DNA of 64,000 nucleotides, taken from HXMU1420-13 sp965249965. Lineage in GTDB: Bacteria > Bacteroidota > Rhodothermia > Balneolales > Balneolaceae. This document shows positions 15,072-21,069 of the stretch, piece by piece. Every line of letters begins with the position of its first letter. The first letter of the stretch is position 1. The notes under the pieces are model-generated. The model saw only the letters and a list, made by a program, of their open reading frames with translations. It was not told the origin of the DNA and did no database searches. The stretch is from assembly GCA_965249965.1 (NCBI GenBank), contig OZ252262.1, positions 682,001 through 746,000 on the forward strand. Reading direction: 5' to 3'. The translations under genes and the position numbers were made by a program.

Positions 15072-15698
15072 ATGAAATTCATAAATGTTAAAAATTTCTG
15101 GGTTTTAAATTCACTGCTTTTGGGTTTCATTATTCTTCAAATTTTGGATTTCCCACAGCCGTTTAATTTTCCATGGATAATTAGTATTGGCAAGATTCTA
15201 TTGTTCATTTCAGTTCCTCTTTATGTTATTCGTCTAGACAATAAACTGAAAACAAAGCTTACACTTTCACTGGTATATCTCATCTTAATTGCTTCAACTT
15301 ATTCTATTCCTTTTTGGAAGATTAAAGCCAATTTTTATTTATCTAGTATTCAAAATGATTACTCTGAAGTCGAAGATATACTAAAAGAAAAAGGTTCATT
15401 TGGGCGAATTTTTTATAACCTAGAAGCAGATTCTTTGGGAATTATTTCCTCTAACGAAAATAATTTTTCAAAAAGTGAACTAAATACGATCAAGAGTTTC
15501 ATGAAAGAAAACTGGTACATAGAAATCTGGAAAGAACGGTTTGGCGTTGCCTTAATTCATGATAGATTTTTAGATAACAGAAGAGGATTCATATTATGTG
15601 AGAACCAAAAATGTCGAGATGCTATGGATTCAAATGAACAGTCAAATGAATCATATCAACAATTCAATGACAATTGGTATTACTTCTCTTCAAGATGA
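15072..15698 (+). CDS. Cassette C29: membrane protein with soluble C-terminal domain, copy 2
   Basis: 208 residues, ATG start 13 nt after the crossover. Near-identical to cassette C22, with Phe to Ile near residue 42, Phe to Ile near residue 53 and Arg to Gly near residue 121 as the visible changes. Both copies have intact frames. All three visible changes alter an amino acid, which suggests little purifying selection since duplication, or adaptive change; three sites are too few to decide. Confidence 0.78.
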   Translation: MKFINVKNFWVLNSLLLGFIILQILDFPQPFNFPWIISIGKILLFISVPLYVIRLDNKLKTKLTLSLVYLILIASTYSIPFWKIKANFYLSSIQNDYSEVEDILKEKGSFGRIFYNLEADSLGIISSNENNFSKSELNTIKSFMKENWYIEIWKERFGVALIHDRFLDNRRGFILCENQKCRDAMDSNEQSNESYQQFNDNWYYFSSR

Positions 15699-15700
15699 AT

Positions 15701-15824
15701 GCATAACAAGCGTTTCAAGTCGGACTCAGGTAGGAATCGCACTTAAGCTTGTGAGCAATAAAATTAATCCGTTACTTCAAAAAAAAACCAAGACCTGCGC
15801 CGCTTAAACGCAGGGTCGTAATTT
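15701..15824 (+). repeat. attC29 (class B) with mutated R' core
   Basis: R'' GCATAAC 15701-15707, but the 3' core reads GTAATTT (15818-15824) instead of GTTANNN. The expected sequence, deduced from the far end of the next cassette (CAAATAAC), is GTTATTTG, so one T to A change has hit the conserved core. Confidence 0.85.
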
Positions 15825-15872
15825 GCCTAATCTCCACTTCTGTATCTTCCTAAAACCACATTTCATTCCTCA

Positions 15873-15904
15873 TTTGCAGATTATACGCCATTGACGTACT
15901 TTTG
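15873..15904 (+). promoter_or_regulatory. Bacteroidota-type promoter of the higBA cassette
   Basis: TTTG at 15873-15876, a 20-nt spacer, then TACTTTTG at 15897-15904 match the Bacteroidota consensus TTTG-N19/21-TAnnTTTG exactly. The start codon of the toxin gene is 22 nt downstream of the -7 box. This is the only cassette with a leader long enough (107 nt) for a promoter. Confidence 0.7.
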
Positions 15905-15925
15905 TAGAAAACATACCTTTATCAA

Positions 15926-16243
15926 TTGGAATTTTTTGAAACATCCATTTTCACAAAACTGATTCAAAAACTTATTAGCGATAAAGAATATCACCTGCTT
16001 CAATTGCAGTTGTCAGTCCGTCCAGAGTCTGGTGACATTATTAAAGGAAGTGGTAGAATCCGAAAGATTAGATGGTCTGGATCAGGTCGTGGAAAACGAG
16101 GTGGTATCCGAGTGATTTATTACTATTTCACTGAGGATGAACAAATTTATATGCTTTATGCGTATCCGAAAAGCAATAAGGACGATCTCACTGCAGATCA
16201 ATTAAAGCAACTGAAACAACTAGTTGAGGACCAGCTGTCATGA
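15926..16243 (+). CDS. higB: Cassette C30: HigB2-like (RelE superfamily) mRNA-interferase toxin
   Basis: 105 residues from a TTG start. The sequence runs parallel to Vibrio cholerae HigB2: a FIFETSIFTKL-like start, the LSDKEY helix, GDIIKGSGRIRKIRW, then GRGKRGGIRVIYY and a C-terminal LTADQLKQLK helix. In that family the basic RGKRGG...R region cuts ribosome-bound mRNA. It overlaps the antitoxin gene by 4 bp (ATGA), toxin first as in higBA operons. Such modules stabilise integron cassette arrays by killing cells that lose them. Confidence 0.88.
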   Translation: MEFFETSIFTKLIQKLISDKEYHLLQLQLSVRPESGDIIKGSGRIRKIRWSGSGRGKRGGIRVIYYYFTEDEQIYMLYAYPKSNKDDLTADQLKQLKQLVEDQLS

Positions 16244-16527
16244 ATGATGAAATGTTCAATGAATTACTTGAAAGCGTGAAGCAAGCCGGAGACATTCGGA
16301 ATGGTAAACGTGAATCATCCAGATATTCAATAATTGAAGAACCTGATGTTGTTGCAATCCGGGAAAAATACGACATGACCCAGCAGGAGTTTTCTTCACT
16401 GCTTGGAATCAGTGTAGGTACCCTTCGAAACTGGGAACAAGGAAGGAGAAAGCCTCAGGGTCCGGCGAAAGTGCTTTTGAAGATTGCAGAAAAGAGACCC
16501 AAAGCAATTTTGGATTCTCTAGCGTAA
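16240..16527 (+). CDS. higA: Cassette C30: HigA2-like antitoxin with HTH (XRE) domain
   Basis: 95 residues, ATG overlapping the end of higB. The disordered N-terminal half should wrap the toxin; residues about 44-75 form an XRE/Cro-type helix-turn-helix (REKYDMTQQEFSSLLGISVG then TLRNWEQGRRKP), typical of HigA2 antitoxins. It is expected to repress its own promoter at 15873-15904. Followed directly by attC30, so the two-gene unit is a single cassette. Confidence 0.88.
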   Translation: MNDEMFNELLESVKQAGDIRNGKRESSRYSIIEEPDVVAIREKYDMTQQEFSSLLGISVGTLRNWEQGRRKPQGPAKVLLKIAEKRPKAILDSLA

Positions 16528-16537
16528 ACTAATCGTC

Positions 16538-16666
16538 AAATAACAAGCGTTTCAAGCGGAGTCCCCGCCTGTCCACAGGTTTGTTGACGCGGGGCAGGCG
16601 AACTTCGCTCAAAGCTTTTAACTTAAATCAATCTCGGCTCGCCGCTTAAACGCGGGGTCGTTAGTA
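16538..16666 (+). repeat. attC30 (class C, 129 bp, extra hairpin)
   Basis: R'' AAATAAC 16538-16544; R' GTTAGTA 16660-16666. The inner stem carries one mismatch (GTTGAC for GTGGAC). One other change near the stem: GCGGAG where others read GCGGAC. Confidence 0.9.
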
Positions 16667-16694
16667 CGCTTCCAAAAATCGAGTTAGATAGAAA

Positions 16695-16991
16695 ATGTAT
16701 ACAATCCTAGCCATACTTTTGAAATTCAGCCCTTTTATGTGGTTAGTAAGTATTTTTCTTCTTCATAAATGGGTTCACTTTTGGAAATTTGCGGCTGTCA
16801 ATCTGGTTGTTCTGTTTTTATATGCATACATACTTTTGTTCACTAACCTCATTGATTTCGGACATGATGAATATGGGCTAGGTGGTATTGCTGCATTCTT
16901 AATTTCTATCTTAACTCACGTATTGATAGGTTTCGCTTTCTCAGGTATTTATAAATTCAATGAAAAACCGAAACTTAAAACACAGTCGTAA
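16695..16991 (+). CDS. Cassette C31 (last): small three-helix membrane protein
   Basis: 98 residues, ATG start 34 nt after the crossover. Three hydrophobic segments (about residues 5-24, 31-52 and 63-87) with a short polar C-tail. No family recognised. This is the most distal cassette; its attC is cut short, so it is probably no longer mobile. Confidence 0.7.
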   Translation: MYTILAILLKFSPFMWLVSIFLLHKWVHFWKFAAVNLVVLFLYAYILLFTNLIDFGHDEYGLGGIAAFLISILTHVLIGFAFSGIYKFNEKPKLKTQS

Positions 16992-16996
16992 CAGCG

Positions 16997-17014
16997 TACT
17001 AACAAGCGTTTCAA
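16997..17014 (+). repeat. attC31, truncated: distal boundary of the integron
   Basis: R'' TACTAAC (16997-17003) and the conserved AAGCGTTTCAA are present and complement the cassette start GTTAGTACGC, but the sequence then departs into chromosomal DNA with no 3' arm. This marks the right end of the array. Confidence 0.85.
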
Positions 17015-17025
17015 TCTTCTTTGCC

Positions 17026-17361
17026 TTATAAATGGAAAAAGCTCTTCATTTTTGATTTGATGGTATTTACATCCGCTTTTTGAAGTTGCCCAATGGATTT
17101 TATGATCAGACTTTTATCAATTGTGGCGAATTTCATTCTGCAAATTGCGGGTTTAGGCAGCCCTGCTGCTTGCCAATTTGATATTAGATGATCCCCTATT
17201 TTTCGATCCGATTTCACATTACTTGTTACATACATAAGAACCACTTCCTGGCCTGAATGATAAGAATCGGATGAAATCACCACCGCCGGTCGTCTTTTTG
17301 TGGCATTTACATCCGTAAAAGGAAAGGGTATTAGTACAATATCCCAGGGCTTAAAGGTCAT
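17026..17361 (-). CDS. MazF/PemK-family endoribonuclease toxin
   Basis: 111 residues from the ATG at 17361 (the frame opens 4 codons earlier). It begins FKPWDIVLIPFPFTD and continues with RRPAVVIS, the signature of the PemK/MazF fold; family members cut single-stranded mRNA. It overlaps the upstream antitoxin gene by 11 bp, so the two are translationally coupled. Its strand is opposite to the cassettes and no attC surrounds it, so it is a chromosomal module next to the array end, not a cassette. Confidence 0.82.
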   Translation of the reverse strand: MTFKPWDIVLIPFPFTDVNATKRRPAVVISSDSYHSGQEVVLMYVTSNVKSDRKIGDHLISNWQAAGLPKPAICRMKFATIDKSLIIKSIGQLQKADVNTIKSKMKSFFHL

Positions 17362-17584
17362 TGTACACCTCATCTTCGTCGTTATTCCACTCAGAAAATG
17401 CCGCCTCGCTCGCTTTCATTACGTCAATCATTTCCTGCCGGTCTTTTAATCTTTCCGAGGCTTCTGCAACGTATTGATCTATCAATTTACTCAATATATT
17501 CGACATCGATTTCCCCTCGATGGAGGCAATAGCTTTAAGCTTCTTTCTTTTGTCGTCAGGGATGCGAATGCTCATTACAGACAT
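17351..17584 (-). CDS. Ribbon-helix-helix antitoxin paired with MazF-like toxin
   Basis: 77 residues. The N-terminus (MSVMSIRIPDDKRKKLKAIA followed by GKSMSNILSKLIDQYV) is a ribbon-helix-helix DNA-binding domain of the CopG/MetJ type; the acidic C-terminal tail (SEWNNDEDEVYNDL) should bind and neutralise the toxin. It likely represses its own operon through the inverted repeat at 17601-17616 just upstream. Confidence 0.82.
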   Translation of the reverse strand: MSVMSIRIPDDKRKKLKAIASIEGKSMSNILSKLIDQYVAEASERLKDRQEMIDVMKASEAAFSEWNNDEDEVYNDL

Positions 17585-17600
17585 ATAATCAATGTATAAT

Positions 17601-17616
17601 TGTAGGTTACCCTACA
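17601..17616 (-). promoter_or_regulatory. Inverted repeat, candidate antitoxin operator
   Basis: TGTAGG-TTAC-CCTACA, two 6-bp perfect arms, lies 17 bp upstream of the antitoxin start. Ribbon-helix-helix antitoxins bind such short palindromes to autoregulate. A TTTG motif on the - strand (17618-17615) overlaps it, but a clean -7 box is not evident. Confidence 0.45.
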
Positions 17617-17656
17617 AAGCTACACTAAATATTCATAGAATCAATATTAATGTATT

Positions 17657-17709
17657 GTCATTCCTGCGAAGGCAGGAATCTAGATCCCGGCATACGCCGC
17701 GAGATGACA
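17657..17709. repeat. Dispersed chromosomal repeat (CCTGCGAAGGCAGG type)
   Basis: TTCCTGCGAAGGCAGGAA forms a hairpin and is followed by ATCCCGGCATACGCCGCGAGATGAC. A related core recurs at 39338-39354 between genes. Such palindromic intergenic units are common in this and other groups. Confidence 0.5.
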
Positions 17710-17718
17710 TTAATGTAG

Positions 17719-19335
17719 CTAACTCACTTTCTCAACATTGGCTAAGAGCGCTTCATCAAAATCTATACCCCGAATTGGGATCAATTCTTGTTTTTCCCGG
17801 TCCCAATCGATTCGTCGCCCTAATTTATAGGAAAGACCTGCCATGTGAGAAGTTATCGCTTCTTCAAATCCAGCTTTTATATCACAACTTGGCGTACCTC
17901 CATTTCGAATGCAGCTTAGCCATTCACGCAAATGCAGATGCGTTGAATCTACCCGTTTTCCATCCCGATAGGTCCAGAGCAGGCCTTTATCTGCAAAATA
18001 CTGTGTGGTTGCAGAACTAATTCCATCAACCTGATTAGCTGTTGGGTCGTAACTGTAAATGGCACTACCTCCCTGCATTACCCCACTTTCTATTTCTTCT
18101 TTAAAGCGAGATGAGCCACGATCCGCATAAATGGTCAAACTATTGCCGAGTTCCATGGTTGCATCATGGCCCATTAATAAGGTTTTTCGCCCATAATTGT
18201 TGCCGAGCGTTGCGCTGTAAACCAGGCTCATCCCCAATTCTTTACCTTTTTCCTGACTTGCACCCGTTGAAAATTCCGGAAATTCCATATTAGCTTGAAA
18301 AACATCCGGTACATTTCTACCATCACGATGCGTATAAATACCACCTGAAGACATCACAGAAGTAGGTATTCCCATATTTAACACACAATTTATTCGGTCG
18401 TAGTCGTGGGAGAGTAAATCCCCGGATAAACCCGAACCATATGCCCACCACTTTCTCCATCGGAAGAAATGTTCCAGATTGAAATCAACATTTGGAGCAT
18501 TTCCTATAAACTGATTCCAATCGATCGTTAATGGACTTGCATCCCGATGGATGCGATATTGCCAGGCACCGTTGTCGTCGTTTCGGTTTGTGTTTGCCTG
18601 GATCAATGAAACATGACCGAGTATATTCTTTTGCACTACATCTTGTGCAGTTAAAAAACTCTGGGTTTGGCGGTGCTGATGTCCCACCGCAAATACCGCA
18701 TCCGTATTCTCAGCAGCTTCTTTTAAATCATAGGTTTCTTTGACGTTATGCGTCATTGGTTTTTCCACATACACATGCTTTCCAGCTTGCAATGCTGTAA
18801 TAGCCATTGGTGCATGCCAATGATCGGGAGTTGCAATGATCACGGCGTCTACATCCGGCGATTCCATTAATTCTTGATAGGTGCGAAATCGCTGAACACT
18901 AATATCATCTGTGCTAAATGATTGCACGGCGTCCATAGCGTGTGCATCAAATACATCACAAACTGCTGTAATTTGCACGTTCAAATCTTCTTGCTCCAAA
19001 AAAGCTTTTAAGCGGGTATTATTAGCATCTTTTTGAGCCGCTTCTGCCTGATCTTTGATCCAGCTTGTTTGGGCAAACCCAATTGCCCGGCAAAGTTGAG
19101 GTCCCCGAATACCAAATCCGATAATCCCAATTCGAATGGGGTCGCCGACCATTGAACCGGATGGTGGAGGCGGCGCGGCCTCAATATTCAGCGCTTTTAA
19201 AATACTATCCCGCGATTGTGACTTTTGCTTAGATTTGATGGCTCCACCCCATAAAATCGCACCAACAATGGGCGCACCGGCAATACCTTTTAAAACTTCC
19301 CGTCGGGACCAACCCTTTTTAATATCTTCACTCAT
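17719..19335 (-). CDS. Gfo/Idh/MocA-family oxidoreductase with TAT signal
   Basis: 538 residues. A twin-arginine signal (SRREVLKG, Arg11-Arg12, then a hydrophobic stretch to about residue 31) predicts folded export with cofactor. The Rossmann motif GIIGFGIRG lies at residues 70-78 and the family signature EKP at 191-193. The family uses NAD(P) on sugars, inositols or related substrates; the substrate here is unknown. Its start overlaps the upstream DoxX gene by 4 bp, indicating an operon. Confidence 0.87.
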   Translation of the reverse strand: MSEDIKKGWSRREVLKGIAGAPIVGAILWGGAIKSKQKSQSRDSILKALNIEAAPPPPSGSMVGDPIRIGIIGFGIRGPQLCRAIGFAQTSWIKDQAEAAQKDANNTRLKAFLEQEDLNVQITAVCDVFDAHAMDAVQSFSTDDISVQRFRTYQELMESPDVDAVIIATPDHWHAPMAITALQAGKHVYVEKPMTHNVKETYDLKEAAENTDAVFAVGHQHRQTQSFLTAQDVVQKNILGHVSLIQANTNRNDDNGAWQYRIHRDASPLTIDWNQFIGNAPNVDFNLEHFFRWRKWWAYGSGLSGDLLSHDYDRINCVLNMGIPTSVMSSGGIYTHRDGRNVPDVFQANMEFPEFSTGASQEKGKELGMSLVYSATLGNNYGRKTLLMGHDATMELGNSLTIYADRGSSRFKEEIESGVMQGGSAIYSYDPTANQVDGISSATTQYFADKGLLWTYRDGKRVDSTHLHLREWLSCIRNGGTPSCDIKAGFEEAITSHMAGLSYKLGRRIDWDREKQELIPIRGIDFDEALLANVEKVS

Positions 19336-19829
19336 TGCACTGAAATGTTAAGTTTACTTTGGGGCTTTCTGAAAACCTCAAATCCGAAATAATTGCCCGT
19401 TGGGAGTTGGTAGAGCACAAAAAGAGCTGCTGCTTCAATCAGGTTTTTATTTACAATCCAATAGTTGCCTTCCGCGCCCAATTGGGCAGAACCCATAAAT
19501 GCGGGATGTGCAAAGTAGTACATCACTAAAAGTGCGATGCCCAGCAGCGCTGCCGGCCGTTCAAATATGCCCAATACGAGAGCTAATCCTACAATGAATA
19601 AAATGGAAATATTGGCTGCATCTACAAAACCTATCAATGCATCGGTGGCCAACCATTGATAAAACCACGAAATCGTTTCAGCGGAGATGAGATAGCCTTT
19701 CGCCGACCATTCGGGATTAAATACTTTTAGCACCCCTTCGTATAGAAAATGCCAGCCAATCAATATTCTCAATAATGTCAGCGCCGGCAATGCTTTTTGT
19801 GGAGCCTCATTTAATTTAACAGTGCTCAT
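19332..19829 (-). CDS. DoxX-family membrane protein
   Basis: 165 residues with four hydrophobic segments. The N-terminal LRILIGWHFLYEGVLKVFNP and the later GLALVLGIFERPAALLGIALLVMYY follow the DoxX pattern. DoxX proteins are membrane subunits linked to quinone or sulfur redox chemistry, but most have no proven role. It starts the two-gene operon with the exported oxidoreductase and might pass electrons to or from it (inference). Confidence 0.8.
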   Translation of the reverse strand: MSTVKLNEAPQKALPALTLLRILIGWHFLYEGVLKVFNPEWSAKGYLISAETISWFYQWLATDALIGFVDAANISILFIVGLALVLGIFERPAALLGIALLVMYYFAHPAFMGSAQLGAEGNYWIVNKNLIEAAALFVLYQLPTGNYFGFEVFRKPQSKLNISVQ

Positions 19830-19999
19830 TTGTGCAAAAATTAGTTTCTGTCCAGATTGTAGACGCTGTAATTTTTGCCTTTTAAGTGAATATTGTATGA
19901 AACAGCTGTTTCTGATTTTTAAACCGCTAGCAATTCAAATGAAATTTCTTCCAATCCTGTTAATCACGTAGTTTCAACCCCCAATTACTCACACTCAGA

Positions 20000-21040
20000 A
20001 TGGTAAAATTTATGACATGGCTTCTTGGCGCCATCATCGCATTATTTTTAATTGCATTGCTGATAGGATACGCTGTTTCTGCCCCAGCCTATAAAGGACC
20101 TGCTTCGGATAATTTTGATGGATCTAAATTTTTAAACCGTCCCGGTTATGTGGAGAAAGGTTTTGGGGATTTGTTGAAATGGGGCTTAAATCGAAATCCT
20201 GGTCCATGGACAGAGCTCACAGAAAATGATGTAGAATTTGGTCCAAAACCGGCCGAACGCATTAACGATTCCACTCAGGTTATTACCTATGTAAACCATT
20301 CCACCTTTTTGATTCAAACCGATGGATTAAATATTCTGACCGACCCGGTTTGGAGTGAACGTGTTAGTCCTTTTAGTTTTACCGGACCAAAAAGAATGCG
20401 ACCACCTGGAATACGTTTCGATGATTTACCAGACATCGATTACGTACTAATTAGCCACAATCATTACGATCATCTCGATATTTCAACGATTCTTGATCTG
20501 GAAGCAAAGCATCAACCAACTTTCATCGTACCGCTAGGAATTGATTTATATTTAGAAAAGAATGGTATTGAAAAAACGATCGCCCTTAATTGGTGGGAGG
20601 GAACTTCGTTATCAGATTCTGTTTCTGTGGATGCTGTGGAAGCTCAACATTTTTCATCACGGGGGATGTTTGATCGGGACAAAACATTATGGGCGGGATT
20701 TGTAATACAGTCACCCAATGGCAACATTTATTTTGCAGGAGATACCGGTTACAACGACTTTTTTACAGATATCGGAGAAAGATATGCGCCGATCAAAACG
20801 GCGATCATTCCAATTGGCGCATACATTCCCCGTTGGTTTATGGGTCCTGTACATGTAGATCCGGCACAGGCGGTACAAATCCATCATGATGTGAATGCCG
20901 AACTTAGTATTGGTATGCATTTTGGAACGTTTCCATTGGCCGATGATGGCAAACAACAACCCCTCAACGATCTGGAAATTGCACTCAACGGCGAGAATTT
21001 CATCGTGATCGAAGAAGGAAAAAGTATAACTATTGATTAG
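20000..21040 (+). CDS. MBL-fold metallohydrolase (NAPE-PLD/UlaG-like), membrane anchored
   Basis: 346 residues. One N-terminal transmembrane helix (about residues 5-27), then a metallo-beta-lactamase fold. The metal motif SHNHYDHLD at 152-160 supplies His153, His155, Asp157 and His158; FAGDTGY and GMHFGTFPLAD are later metal and active-site regions. The PKRMRPPGIRFDDLP segment is typical of NAPE-PLD/RomA-like enzymes acting on lipids or phosphodiesters. Single gene, divergent from the DoxX operon. Confidence 0.85.
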   Translation: MVKFMTWLLGAIIALFLIALLIGYAVSAPAYKGPASDNFDGSKFLNRPGYVEKGFGDLLKWGLNRNPGPWTELTENDVEFGPKPAERINDSTQVITYVNHSTFLIQTDGLNILTDPVWSERVSPFSFTGPKRMRPPGIRFDDLPDIDYVLISHNHYDHLDISTILDLEAKHQPTFIVPLGIDLYLEKNGIEKTIALNWWEGTSLSDSVSVDAVEAQHFSSRGMFDRDKTLWAGFVIQSPNGNIYFAGDTGYNDFFTDIGERYAPIKTAIIPIGAYIPRWFMGPVHVDPAQAVQIHHDVNAELSIGMHFGTFPLADDGKQQPLNDLEIALNGENFIVIEEGKSITID

Positions 21041-21069
21041 TAGATCAAATGACCAATCTACATTTTGAT

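Larger units (their letters stand above)
1..17014 (+). mobile_element. Chromosomal integron gene-cassette array (31 cassettes, distal end)
   Basis: Thirty-one attC-like sites separate short genes, all on the + strand. Crossover points (G|TTA) lie after positions 485, 890, 1545, 1845, 2257, 2879, 3464, 3809, 4311, 4717, 5165, 5633, 6251, 6872, 7533, 8158, 8625, 9349, 9866, 10484, 10934, 11694, 12206, 12701, 13099, 13715, 14337, 15058, 15818 (mutated) and 16660; these define cassettes C1-C31. Each site has an R'' box ending TAAC, an outer stem GCGTTTCAAGCGG/CCGCTTAAACGC with one extra base in the 5' arm, and an R' box GTTA. The layout matches sedentary chromosomal integrons such as the Vibrio superintegron. 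No integrase or attI is visible; by known geometry they should lie left of position 1. Nearly all cassettes are monocistronic and promoterless. Confidence 0.95.

Noticed and set aside
15719..15826. Insertion sequence at the degenerate junction
   Set aside because: No transposase, target duplication or terminal repeats; a single base change explains it.
1..17014. CRISPR array (regular repeats with spacers)
   Set aside because: The repeats are 90-129 bp, vary between sites, and the spacers are 300-700 bp intact genes in one orientation; the repeat ends match attC cores, not CRISPR repeats.
17592..18020. Open frame on the + strand beside the oxidoreductase
   Set aside because: It lies antisense to the 538-residue oxidoreductase and includes the dispersed repeat; no coding signal of its own.
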